Positions 17,311 to 26,992 of a stretch of 64,000 bases of DNA are shown here, piece by piece; positions within the stretch are counted from its first letter, which is position 1; each line of letters opens with the position of its first letter. Source of the DNA: Deltaproteobacteria bacterium (GTDB lineage Bacteria > Myxococcota_A > UBA9042 > PHBI01); contig JACKFA010000002.1 in the NCBI GenBank assembly GCA_020632715.1, positions 248,001 to 312,000 of the forward strand. Reading direction: 5' to 3'. The notes beneath the pieces are model-generated. The model ran no database searches and was not told the origin of the DNA. It was given only the letters and a program-made list of their open reading frames with translations. The position numbers and the translations under genes were made by a program.

Positions 17311-20300
17311 CTACCGCGGGAACGTGAGCCGCAGCTTCCGGATGCACGGGTCGCTGTAGGACGCGCACCCGGTGCCCGCCGCGCAGTGGTCCGTCACCCG
17401 CGCCTTCACCTTCAGCGTGTGGCCGGCCGTCACGGCCGCGTCGAGGTACGCCTCGGGGATGGTGAACGTGGCGCTCGCGTAGCCGCAGTCGCCGCCCGAC
17501 GCCGACCCGACGTCGACCCAGCCCGAGTTGAGCGTCCAGAGGGTCACGGCCACGCTCGGCGAGCCGCAGCCGAGCCACTGCAGGCTGAACGAGCCGTCGC
17601 CACCGGCCGTCGGGACCCCCTCGAAGGTGAGCTCCGTGCCGTAGAGCTGCGCGCACTTGCCGGCGTTGCTGTCGATGAGCGTGTAGTCGTAGGGCGCGGT
17701 CGTCGAGACGCAGCCCACGCCGAGGTCCTCTTCACCCGGCGGGCAGAGGAGGCAGGACGGGCAGTTGTAGTCGAGCGAGAGCTGCGTGCAGTTGTCGGCA
17801 GCGCCGCTGTACACGGCCGAGTGGCGGAAGCGGATCCAGCCCATCGTCGCCATCGCCTGGTTCAGCAGGTCCGCCGACACGATGAAGCGCTGCTCGCGCC
17901 ACGTCCCGATGGCCTCGCGCGTCTGCGCGACGTCGACCCAGGTGTTCTGGCCCGTCTGCAGCTGGAACGTGTACTTCCCAGGGCCGTACGGGTTCGTCCC
18001 CTTGAAGCGGATCATCAGCACACCGTCGGTCGTGGCCGGCACCGGGTTCGACATCACGTCGTAGAGGTACGCGCCCGACCCCGAGCCGAAGCACTGCTCG
18101 GCGCCGCGGTAGCTCGCCGGCGTCTCGGCCGGCGCGAGCCAGAGCGTGACCGCGTCGCAGTCCTCGCCGCCCGCGCCCGCGAGCGCCGCCCGCCGCACCA
18201 CGAGCTCGCCGACCGCCGCGAGCGCCCCGTTGAACGTCGCCTCCGGCACCTCGAACGTCACCGTCAGGAAGCCGCCCGCGGCCGCCGCGTCCGCGCCCTC
18301 GCCGAGCGACGACCACGCCCCGGGCGCCGTCTCGAGCTCCCACACGAAGCGCTGCGACGACGGCGTCGACGCCGGCGCCTCGTAGCGGACGCCGACACGC
18401 ACCGGCCCGTCGGCCTCCACCGCCCCGGCGAGGTGGTGCTCGACGTAGCCGCCGCTCGCCGCCGCCCCGCAGAGCTCGCTCCCGCCGAGCTCCGTCGCGG
18501 GCGCCGCCACCACCGTCACCGCGCAGCTCGCTGCGTCCGTCGCGCCCGACGGGCTCGTCGCGGTCGCCGTCACGACGTAGGCGCCCGGCGCGTCGAAGCT
18601 CCGCTCGAGCCGGAAGCCGACGGCCTCACCCGCGCTCGCGCCGCCCGCGCCCAGCGTGAACGCGAGCGTCGCCACGTCCCCGCGGGTCGGCGTCGCGTCG
18701 AACGCGAGCACCTGGCCTACGACCGCGTCGCCGGTCGGGCACGAGAGCACGACCTCCGGCGCCGCCTCGGCGGGGGCGTTCGGCGCGCCCGGCGTCCCGG
18801 CGCCAGCCGTGAAGTCCGCGGCGTTCTCGCCCGTGTCGGCGTAGGTCTCGTCGCGGTGGAGGCTCTCGCCGACGTCCGCGCCCGGGTGCGGCGCGCCCTC
18901 GCCGGCGGCGATGGCCGGGCCCGAGAACGTGCCGTAGGCGAGCGCGTCGAGCACGACGCCGCGGTAGCGGAGCTGCACGCTGTCCGGGCCGTTCTGGAGG
19001 TCGATGCCCTCGTCGAGGAGGTCGGCGACGAGCGCGATGCCGTCGGCCGCCTCGGGGTGCGCCACGAGGAAGAGCCCGTCGCTGTCGAGCTGCCCCTCGA
19101 GCGCGATGGTCACGTAGTCGCCGCCGCCGTTGCCGTTGACCGCGACGATCGCGACGCCCGCGAGGTCGAGCCCGGGCGGGCCGTGGATCTCGAGGTAGCT
19201 GTCGGTGTCCGGGAAGCCGTCGGAGTTGTAGAGGAGCTCGGAGATCACGAGCCCCGCGGGCGGCGTGCAGGCCGCGCCCGCGCAGCCGTGCGGGCAGGTG
19301 GTCGTCGTCGCGGCGTAGCTGCAGGCGCCGCCGCTGCAGGTGCCGGTCGCGGCGCGCGTCTCGAGCGTGGTGGCGTCGACGCAGCGCGGCGCGGGAGGGG
19401 TCGCGCAGGTGACGCCGGCGCAGGGATCCCCGGCGCAGGCGCCGCCCTCGCAGCCGTGGGCGCAGCTCACCGCCTGCGTCCCATAGGTGCAGGTCCCCCC
19501 GGCGCACGTGCCCGGGCTCGTCGGCGCGGCGAGGGTGCTCGCGTCGCTGCAGGTCGCGGCCGGCGGGGTCGTGCACGCGACGGCCGCCCCCTTGCACACG
19601 CCGTTCTGGCAGGTGTCGCCGGTCGTGCAGGCGTCGCCGTCGTCGCAGCCGGCGCCGTTGTCGAAGGCGTAGGCGCAGACGCCGTTCTCGCAGGTGCCGC
19701 TCGCCTCGTGGCAGGCGGTGGGCGGCGCGTCGCAGGTCACGCCCGCGCAGGGATCGCCGAGGCAGGCGCCGTCGGCGCAGCCGTCCGCGCAGGAGACCTG
19801 CGACTCGGGGTAGCCGCAGGCGCCGTCCGCGCAGGTGCCGGTGGCCGCCGCGACGATGAGCGTCGACGCGTCCGCGCACCGCGGCGAAGGCGGCGCCTGG
19901 CACGACCTGGGAGCGCCGCCGCAGGCGCCGCTCGCGTCGCACCGGTCGCCGGTCGTGCAGGCGTCGCCGTCGTCACAGGTGGCCCCGGTGAGCACGGCGT
20001 AGCTGCAGACGCCGCTCTGGCAGGCGCCGAACGCCGCGTGGCAGGGCGACGGCGGCGCGTCGCACACGACGCCCGCGCACGGATCCCCCTGACAGGCGCC
20101 GTCCGCGCAGCCGAGCGGGCAGGCGACGTCCGACTGCGCGTACTGGCAGCTGCCGTCGGCCTGGCAGAGCCCCGGCGAGGCGAAGACCCGGAGGGTCGAG
20201 GCGTCGGCGCACATGGCGGCCGGCGGCGCGTCGCAGGCCGTCGCGCACGGGGACGACGGGCCGCCGCCCGTGTCGGAGTCGCCGCAGGCCGCGAGGGCCG

Positions 20301-20346
20301 CGGCCGCCAGGGTGAGCGCGACGAGCGCGCGCGAGAGCTCTCTCAT
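17311..20346 (-). CDS. Large lipoprotein with Cys-rich repeats and lamin-tail domain
   Basis: Predicted 1011-residue lipoprotein; signal peptide with lipobox LAAC (Cys21). Residues about 30-365 contain alternating Cys-rich repeats of the patterns DPCAGV.CD.PP and DDGDACTTGD.C...G.C. About 370-530 is a lamin-tail domain (PAGLVISELLYNSDG, SYLEIHGPPGLDLAGVAIVAV). About 540-620 is PKD-like (LRCP-type start SCPTGDAVVG, ending DAASCAVTV). The remaining about 390 residues contain two beta-sandwich segments (YVEHHLAG, GAYLYDVMSNPVPA). Such proteins are displayed on the outer surface; function unknown. Same Cys-repeat vocabulary as the lipoprotein gene at 34.7-40.9 kb. Confidence 0.85.
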   Translation of the reverse strand: MRELSRALVALTLAAAALAACGDSDTGGGPSSPCATACDAPPAAMCADASTLRVFASPGLCQADGSCQYAQSDVACPLGCADGACQGDPCAGVVCDAPPSPCHAAFGACQSGVCSYAVLTGATCDDGDACTTGDRCDASGACGGAPRSCQAPPSPRCADASTLIVAAATGTCADGACGYPESQVSCADGCADGACLGDPCAGVTCDAPPTACHEASGTCENGVCAYAFDNGAGCDDGDACTTGDTCQNGVCKGAAVACTTPPAATCSDASTLAAPTSPGTCAGGTCTYGTQAVSCAHGCEGGACAGDPCAGVTCATPPAPRCVDATTLETRAATGTCSGGACSYAATTTTCPHGCAGAACTPPAGLVISELLYNSDGFPDTDSYLEIHGPPGLDLAGVAIVAVNGNGGGDYVTIALEGQLDSDGLFLVAHPEAADGIALVADLLDEGIDLQNGPDSVQLRYRGVVLDALAYGTFSGPAIAAGEGAPHPGADVGESLHRDETYADTGENAADFTAGAGTPGAPNAPAEAAPEVVLSCPTGDAVVGQVLAFDATPTRGDVATLAFTLGAGGASAGEAVGFRLERSFDAPGAYVVTATATSPSGATDAASCAVTVVAAPATELGGSELCGAAASGGYVEHHLAGAVEADGPVRVGVRYEAPASTPSSQRFVWELETAPGAWSSLGEGADAAAAGGFLTVTFEVPEATFNGALAAVGELVVRRAALAGAGGEDCDAVTLWLAPAETPASYRGAEQCFGSGSGAYLYDVMSNPVPATTDGVLMIRFKGTNPYGPGKYTFQLQTGQNTWVDVAQTREAIGTWREQRFIVSADLLNQAMATMGWIRFRHSAVYSGAADNCTQLSLDYNCPSCLLCPPGEEDLGVGCVSTTAPYDYTLIDSNAGKCAQLYGTELTFEGVPTAGGDGSFSLQWLGCGSPSVAVTLWTLNSGWVDVGSASGGDCGYASATFTIPEAYLDAAVTAGHTLKVKARVTDHCAAGTGCASYSDPCIRKLRLTFPR

Positions 20347-20383
20347 GACCGGTCCTCCAGCCCCGCGAGTCGGGGGGCGGACC

Positions 20384-20413
20384 GTATACCCACATCGAAA
20401 TTGTCTGGGGCAA
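20384..20413 (-). promoter_or_regulatory. Possible vegetative promoter for the lamin-tail lipoprotein
   Basis: On the minus strand TTGCCC (20413-20408) and GTATAC (20389-20384) are separated by 18 bases in one of the few AT-richer stretches. They lie about 40 bases upstream of ATG 20346. The -10 match is partial, so this is tentative. Confidence 0.35.
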
Positions 20414-20449
20414 CAGTTTTCGCGCGGCGCGGGTCCGATCGGCGCGGGC

Positions 20450-23296
20450 TCAGCCGCGCGTCACGACGAGGCAGCGCCCGGCGAGCGCGTAACCGTCGCC
20501 GTCGCGGACGATGTGGTCCGCCGCCGCGGCCGCGTCGCCGGCCCCGGCGAGCGCGCGCCGGAGCTTGTAGACCGCGACGTGCAGGCGGTTGTCGTGGACG
20601 TGCGGCTTGTACTTCTCGACGCCCCAGACGGCGCTCACGAGCGCCTCGTTGTCGGCCCAGCCGTCGCCCTCCCCGAGGCGCTCGAGGAGGCGCCAGCCGA
20701 CGCCGTCCGCGGGCAGCGCGAGCCAGCCGGCCGCGGCGCTCCAGACGTCGCGGCGCCCGAGATCGAGCCCCCAGCGCGGGCCCGCGGCGACGTCGCGCCC
20801 GATGACGCGCCTCGCGGCGGGGCCGTGGTCGCGCGCGACCCGCGCGAGCACGAGCTCGTCGACGCGATCGAGGGGGACCTCGTCCCAGGCGAGCAGGGCC
20901 CGGGCGCGCCGCGAGCTCACCGGCGACGGCTCGAGGTCGGCGGCGACCCGCTCGAGCGCGGCCCAGTCGAGGCCGTCGTCGGGGGCCCCGATGGCCTCGT
21001 AGAGCGCGGCGTCCGCGGCGAAGCGCGGGGCGCCGGTGGCGGTCGCGAGGTCCGCGAGCTCGCGCGCGGCGGCCACCATGTCGGCCCAGCGGCCGTCGAT
21101 GGCGTGGAGATCCGCCATGAGCCCGGTGAGCTCCCCCTCGACGATGCGGAGGCCGCCGTTCCGCGCCTCGCGGAGGGCCTGCTCGGCGTGTCGCAGGGCC
21201 GCCGCCGTGTCGCCGGCGAGGAGCGCGTGCTCCGCGCGGAGCTGGAGCGGCAGGGCGCGCCGCGTGCGGCGGTGCGTCGTGAGCCAGCGCGGGAGCGTGG
21301 GCCACGAGACGCGCGGATCGTGGCGGAGGTGGTGCCGCGCGGTCGCGACCGCGAGCTGCGACGCGACCTCCCCGAGCTCCGCCGGGGCCGGCGCGGTCGG
21401 CGGCTCGGCCGCGTGGAGGGCGCGGAGCGTGTTCACGAGCGTCACGTGCTCGTCGTCGACGCGCCGGCGCGGCACGTCGCGCGCGGCCTGGAGCGCCGCC
21501 TGCGCCACCCGCAGCTCCCCCTTCGCGAAGGCGAGCTCGACGCGCACGATGAGCTCGTGGAAGTCCGCGTAGGTGGCCACGCCGTCGTGGCCGGTCGGGG
21601 CGAGGCGCGCCGCGAGCGTCGCGGCCTCGTCGAGCTGGCCGTTCTCGATCGCGCAGAGCGCGGCGTGCACGAGCGCGAAGCGGACCGGGAGGAGGCTCGC
21701 GGAGAGGGCCCCGTCGATCTCGGGCGCCACGAGCCGCCGCACCCAGGCGCGCTCGTCGAGCACGAAGCAGGCGCCCGCGATGCGGTGCCGGACGCTCATC
21801 GGGAGCCCGCCGAGCTCCTCGGCGTGCGGCTCGAGGGCGCTCCGGAGGAGGGCCGCCGCCTGATCCTCCTGATCGAGGAACGCGAGCGCCGTGGCGCGGT
21901 AGCTCGCGAGGGAGAGCCGGTCGTGGAGCGTGTCGGCGCGCAGATCCTCGAGGAGCGTCGCGACGCGGCGGTGCTCGCCTGCGTTGATGAGGCTCGGCGC
22001 GAGCACGAGCGCGGCGCGCACCCGGCCCGCGGGATCGCCGGCCGCCGTCGCGTCGTCCCAGACCCGTTGTGCAACTGCGAAGGCCGCTGCGTGATCTCCC
22101 CGTAATCCAAGGAGCTTTGCCCGCGCGATCCGCAGCGAGACCTCCTGCGCCGCGTCGTCGTCGAGCTCGTCGATGGCGCCGACGTCCACCGCCACGACGT
22201 CGCGCCAGTCGGTCACGAGGCTGTCGGTGAGGGGCTCCATGAGCTGCCAGAGGGCGACCCCGAGCCCCGTCGCGAGCATCCGCGCGCCGCTCGCGTCGAG
22301 GAGCTCGCGCGCGACGGGCAGATCGCCGCGCCGCAGCGCCACGCGCAGCGCCGCGAGCTGGCTCGTCGGCGCCGGGTCCGACCGCCACGCCGCGAGCTGT
22401 CGCGCGAGATCCTCGGGCTCCGGCGCGCCGAGGGCCTCGCGGGCCCAGAGCGCCACCGCAGGCGCCAGCGCGAGCGCGCCGTCGTCGTCCGCGCGGACGC
22501 GCCCGCGCGCGATCCCCGCCTCCCAGGCGCCATCGGCCCCGACGAGCGCCTCCGCGACGGCCCGCGGCGCGGGCTCCCGCGCGTCGGCGACGAGGCGGGT
22601 GAGGGCGCGCAGCGGCGGGCTCGAGGAGCTGCGCGAGCCCGACCGGGCGCGGCGCCGACGGGGTCAGGCGCGCGAGCATGAGCCAGGGGGCGCGTGCGCG
22701 CGGGCGGCCGCGGCGTCGGCGCGCGCCGGATCGAGCCCCGCGGCGGTCGCGACGAAGCGCGCGAGCTCGATGAGCTCGTCGGTGGCCATCGGGCCCAGCG
22801 GCACCGGCACGAGCGCCGCGCTGGGCGCCGGCGCGAGGCCGCGGCTCGTGATCCACCAGGCGCTCCGGCGGGCGTGGCGCCCCAGCGCGGCGACGAGCGC
22901 GTCGGCGCCGGCGTGAGCGCGCTCGAGCCCGTCGAGGACGACGGTGAACGCGCCGGCCTCGGCCGTGTCGACGAGCCACGCGTCGCGCGCGCCGTCGTCC
23001 GCGGGAGGGGGCGTCGCGTCGGGCGCCGCGGCGAGCAGCGCGTCGAGCAACGGCCCGCGGGCGCCGCCCTCGGTCGGGGCGGCCCCCATGTCGACGAAGA
23101 TCACGCGCTCCACGGCCTCGTGCCGACCGAGGTGCTCCGCGAGGAGCGCCGTCTTGCCGACACCCGGCGCCCCGGTGAGCACGATCACGCGCGCGCCGGC
23201 GTCGCGCGCCGAGCGCAGCCGCGCGAGGTCCGCCTCACGCCCGACGAACGGCCGCGGCGGGCTCGGCAGGCGCACATGAAGGGGGAGGGATTTCAT
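20450..23296 (-). CDS. ATPase/TPR regulator with OmpR-type winged helix (two frameshifts)
   Basis: One gene of about 949 codons appears split by two compensating indels. The N-terminal 200 residues (23296-22690) have a P-loop TGAPGVGKTALL and Walker-B-like FTVVLDGLERAHAG, as in LuxR/SARP-type STAND ATPases. Around 22690-22618 a second frame continues it (WLMLARLTPSAP, PVGLAQLLEP); then the frame ending at 20450 resumes (PLRALTRLVADAREP onward). The middle is a helical TPR-like array. The last about 100 residues form an OmpR/PhoB winged helix (LVSAVWGVEKYKPHVHDNRL, then VYKLRRAL and IVRDGDGYAL). It probably senses a ligand and controls transcription; target unknown. Confidence 0.8.
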
Positions 23297-23497
23297 CGGG
23301 CGGGGAACGTATCACGCGCCGCACGCCACGCGAGGCCCGATGTTCGCGCGGGCCCGCAAACCCGCGGTCGCGGCGCGCGCCCCCGGCGTCCCGGGAGCGC
23401 CGACGCCGCCTCGCTCCACGAGGAGAGCGGGCGGCGCCGTGGGGAGGGGGCCCGGAGGGCCGCGACAGATCGCGCACCCTCCGGACAGGAGGCCCGG

Positions 23498-25966
23498 CTA
23501 CCGCGTCCAGATCTCGCCGTCGCCCATCGCCCCGTAGGTCACGACGTCGAGCGCGACGCCGTCCGCGCCCGTCAGCGTGATGGTGTCGCCGGTGTTGTTG
23601 AGCGACAGCGTGCCGGTCGAGCTGACGATGGCGTCCGCGACGTCGCCGTGCTCCCCGCGGTCGAAGATCACGACGCGCGCGCCGGGGGCGAGGGTCGCGC
23701 CCGCCGCGAACACGTGGCGCTCGAGGTTCTGGAGGTCGCCCACCGCGACGCCCGCGAGGTCCGCCGGCGCGTTGCCGACGTTCTCGATGACGACGTACTC
23801 CTGGCCGAGGTCGGTGCCGACCGGGTTCGCGAGGAGCTCGGTGATGAGGAGCTCGGCGGCGAGCCACGGCGTCTGATCGGCGCGGAGCCCGGGGCTCATG
23901 GCGCCCACCGCGTCCGCGGCGGCCGTGTGGTCGACGAGCGGCGAGGCCGGGTCGGCGTCGACGGCGCGGTTCTTCGCGACGCCGCTCGCGCTCGACTCGT
24001 AGCTCACGACGTCGGCGACGACGCCGTCGGCGCGGGTCAGGGTCACGGTCTCGCCGGTGTTGTTGAGCGAGAGCATCGCGGTCGAGGCGAGGAGGGCGCC
24101 CGGGTGCTCGCCGCGGTCGTACACGACGAGCGCGCCGCCGGCCGGGAGGATGGTGCCCGCCGCGAAGACGTGGCGCGCCGGGTCCATCGCGTCGCCGAGC
24201 GTCCAGCCGGAGAGGTCGGCGTCGCTGTCGCCCGTGTTCACGAGCTCGACGTACTCCTGGCCGAGGTCGGTGCCGTCCGGGTTCGGGAGGAGCTCGTTGA
24301 TGATGACGGTCGGCGCCGGCGCCGCCGGGGGCTCGGCCTCGGGGACCGCCGTCCACGCGCCGCCGTCGACGCGGTGACCCGGCGACGACCCGGCGCCCGT
24401 CGGCGAGAGCGCCGAGTGGAGCGCGAAGTCCGGGCCCTCGCCGCCGTCGTCGACGCGGTTGAAGGCGTCGCCAGGGGCGGCGGCCTGGTAGGCGACGTGG
24501 TCGACGACCGCGCCGGCCGGGGACACGAGGAAGACGTCGCCGCCGGCGGTCGGGAGCGAGAACGCGCCGCCCGTCGAGGTGAAGCGCGTCGGCGTCGCCG
24601 CGGAGGTGCCCGACCAGATCACGACGGCCGCGCCGGGCTCGAGGACGAGCGAGCTCGCGAAGGTGTGGCGCGTGGGCTCGTCCGCGTCGCCGAGGCGCCA
24701 GCCCGCGAGGTCGACGGCGACCGCGCCGGCGTTCACGAGCTCGACGTAGGCGTCGCCCGCGACGCCGCTCGCGGGAGCCGGCATGACCTCGTTCACGCGG
24801 ATGAGCTGGCGGCGCGCGCAGACGTCGGGCGCGGCCGGCGCGTCGGGGCGCGGCACGCCGAGCTCGAGGACGCGGCAGAACTCGGCGACGAAGGGCTCGA
24901 CGACCTCGGCCCCGCGGAGGACGAGCACGTTCTCGTCGTTGTCGTTCGTGGCGCCGGCCGACCAGTTGTAGGAGCCCGAGATCACGAGCGGATCGGAGTC
25001 GGTCCCGGCGTCGACGATGGCGACCTTGTGGTGGAGCTTCCCGCCCTGGTTCTCGTTGCCGTCCTTCAGCACCGGGATCCCGTTCGCCGCGAGGAAGCCG
25101 TCGCGCGAGTACGACTGGCTCGAGTTGAGCTTGTCGAACACGCCCACGACCTCGACGCCGGCGGCGTGGAGCGCGACGAGGTCGTCGGCGACGTCCTGCC
25201 GCGTGAACGAGAAGATCATGAACCAGATCGAGTGGTTCGCCGTCGCGAGCGCGTCGCGCAGCACGACCGAGTTGTCGGTCTTCGGCGAGAAGGTGACCTG
25301 CACCGACGCCGCGTCGCCGAGGGGCTCGACGGTGCTCGGGAGCGCGACCTTGCGGCGGCCGAACTTCGCGTCCGTGAACATCTGCTCGAACTCGGCCGTG
25401 TACTGCGCGGCGAGCTCGGGCGAGAGGTAGATCGCGGTGTGGTTGTCGTTCCGCATGACGCCGTTGTCGCTCATATTGAGCGAGCCCGAGCACACGGCGA
25501 CGCCGTCCACCACGATGAACTTGTCGTGCATGATGGTGGAGCTCGGCGGGCGCAGCGACATCGGGATCCCGTAGGCGAGCAGCGTCTGGTAGCCGAGGTC
25601 GGCCGACTCGTCGGCGTCGCCGACGAAGCGCACCTGCACGCCGCGATCGGCCGCGGCGAGCACCGCGTCGATGATGATGTCGCGGTTGAAGTCGTAGAGC
25701 GCGAGGTCGAGCGTGGTCGTGGCGCTGTCGATGAAGGCGGCGACCGCGTCGTCGACGAGCGGGTCGACGCCCGTCTCGGCGGAGGCGCCCGGGTCGGTCG
25801 CGTAGAACGAGAACGACCCGTCGAGGGTGCGGTACGGGTCCTTCGCGGCGCTCCACGCGGCCGGGGTGGGCCCCGGGTCGACGCTCGCGAGCGCGAGCGG
25901 CGTGGTCAGGGCGAGCGCGGTGGCGCTCATGGCGAGGGCGGCGATACGGCGGACGACGGCGAGCAT
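23498..25966 (-). CDS. Secreted phospholipase D-like protein with three lamin-tail domains
   Basis: Predicted 822-residue secreted protein with a cleavable-type signal (ALTTPLALAS). The N-terminal about 390 residues are a PLD superfamily fold with two complete HxK(x)4D motifs: MHDKFIVVDG near residue 145, followed by SGSLNMSDNG, and LHHKVAIVD near 312, followed by ISGSYNWSAG. Three lamin-tail domains follow, at about 395-510, 545-665 and 685-815, recognised by NEVMP, NELLPNPDGTDLGQEYVELVN and TELLANPVGTDLGQEYVVIEN. The enzyme may be a secreted nuclease or phospholipase, with lamin tails for surface binding; substrate unknown. Confidence 0.9.
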   Translation of the reverse strand: MLAVVRRIAALAMSATALALTTPLALASVDPGPTPAAWSAAKDPYRTLDGSFSFYATDPGASAETGVDPLVDDAVAAFIDSATTTLDLALYDFNRDIIIDAVLAAADRGVQVRFVGDADESADLGYQTLLAYGIPMSLRPPSSTIMHDKFIVVDGVAVCSGSLNMSDNGVMRNDNHTAIYLSPELAAQYTAEFEQMFTDAKFGRRKVALPSTVEPLGDAASVQVTFSPKTDNSVVLRDALATANHSIWFMIFSFTRQDVADDLVALHAAGVEVVGVFDKLNSSQSYSRDGFLAANGIPVLKDGNENQGGKLHHKVAIVDAGTDSDPLVISGSYNWSAGATNDNDENVLVLRGAEVVEPFVAEFCRVLELGVPRPDAPAAPDVCARRQLIRVNEVMPAPASGVAGDAYVELVNAGAVAVDLAGWRLGDADEPTRHTFASSLVLEPGAAVVIWSGTSAATPTRFTSTGGAFSLPTAGGDVFLVSPAGAVVDHVAYQAAAPGDAFNRVDDGGEGPDFALHSALSPTGAGSSPGHRVDGGAWTAVPEAEPPAAPAPTVIINELLPNPDGTDLGQEYVELVNTGDSDADLSGWTLGDAMDPARHVFAAGTILPAGGALVVYDRGEHPGALLASTAMLSLNNTGETVTLTRADGVVADVVSYESSASGVAKNRAVDADPASPLVDHTAAADAVGAMSPGLRADQTPWLAAELLITELLANPVGTDLGQEYVVIENVGNAPADLAGVAVGDLQNLERHVFAAGATLAPGARVVIFDRGEHGDVADAIVSSTGTLSLNNTGDTITLTGADGVALDVVTYGAMGDGEIWTR

Positions 25967-26212
25967 GGACTGGACTCCTGGTCGACGCCTCTCTCTCGCG
26001 TCGACGCACCGAGGGACCAGCCCCTCGCTCGAGGTAAACCAGACGCACGCGGTTTTTCCGTGCGCCCGCCGGGGCCGCCTCGGCGCGGCCCCGCATGGCC
26101 CGCCGCCCGCACCCGGTGATTTCTGGGCCCGTCCATCGGCCCCGGCGCGTAAAGCTCGACGGTGCGCGCGGTCATGTTTTGTAACGCCCGCCGCGCCGTG
26201 CTACCGGGGGCC

Positions 26213-26926
26213 ATGGCCACCCCGAGCGCGCCCCCCGTCCGCGTCGCCGTCCGCCTCGCCGCGCCGACGGCCGAGCTCGAGGCGCTCGCCGAGCCGCTCC
26301 TCGCCCCCGAGGAGCGCGTCCGCCGCGACCGCTTCCTCCACGACGGGGCGCGCCGCGAGTACCTCGTCGGGCGCTGGCTCCTCAGGACCACGCTCGCCGC
26401 GGAGCTCGGCGCGGACGCGGCCTCGCTGCGCTTCGTCGAGAACGCGCACGGCGCGCTCTCGCTCCCCGCGCCGGCGACCCTCCGCTTCAACCTCTCCCAC
26501 ACGAAGGGGCTCGTGGCGGTCGCCACCTGCGACGGGCACGACGTCGGCGTCGACGTCGAGGACCGCCTCCGCCGCGGCCGCACGACCGAGATCGCGCACC
26601 GCTTCTTCGCGCCCGCCGAGGTCGCGGCGCTGCGGGCGCTCCCCGAGGAGGCGCAGCGCGACCGCTTCTTCGCCATCTGGACGCTGAAGGAGGCCTACAT
26701 CAAGGCGCGCGGCCTCGGGCTCGCGCTCCCGCTCGCGACGTTCGCCTTCGATCTCGACACGGACCCAGGCGCCGTCGGGCTCTCCCTGACGCCCGCCGCG
26801 CGCGACGACGCCACACGCTGGCGCTTCGAGCGGCGTGATCCCACGCCGCGTCATCGGCTCGCGATCGCGGCGGCGACGGGGTCGTCACCGATCGACCTCG
26901 ACGTCGTGTGGTGCGCCGGGCGATGA
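26213..26926 (+). CDS. 4'-phosphopantetheinyl transferase (Sfp type)
   Basis: Predicted 237-residue Sfp-family enzyme that transfers phosphopantetheine from CoA to carrier-protein serines. Motifs are complete: YLVGRWLLR, LRFNLSHTKGLVAVA (P-site and SHT), DVGVDVED with the Mg-binding acidic pair, and FFAIWTLKEAYIKARGLGL (W..KE.Y.K). ATG 26213 follows a short AT-rich stretch; the GTG at 26162 gives an implausible N-terminus. No polyketide, peptide synthetase or fatty-acid genes are adjacent, so the target carrier is encoded elsewhere. Confidence 0.92.
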   Translation: MATPSAPPVRVAVRLAAPTAELEALAEPLLAPEERVRRDRFLHDGARREYLVGRWLLRTTLAAELGADAASLRFVENAHGALSLPAPATLRFNLSHTKGLVAVATCDGHDVGVDVEDRLRRGRTTEIAHRFFAPAEVAALRALPEEAQRDRFFAIWTLKEAYIKARGLGLALPLATFAFDLDTDPGAVGLSLTPAARDDATRWRFERRDPTPRHRLAIAAATGSSPIDLDVVWCAGR

Positions 26927-26992
26927 CAGCCGCCCCGGGTCGGGGTACATTGTTCGGCATGTGTCACAACCCGACCTGCAGGGCGGCGCGCC

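Noticed and set aside
22664..23296. A separate 210-residue ATPase gene
   Set aside because: The protein sequence continues in another frame to join the downstream TPR/winged-helix part. A single frameshifted gene explains both.
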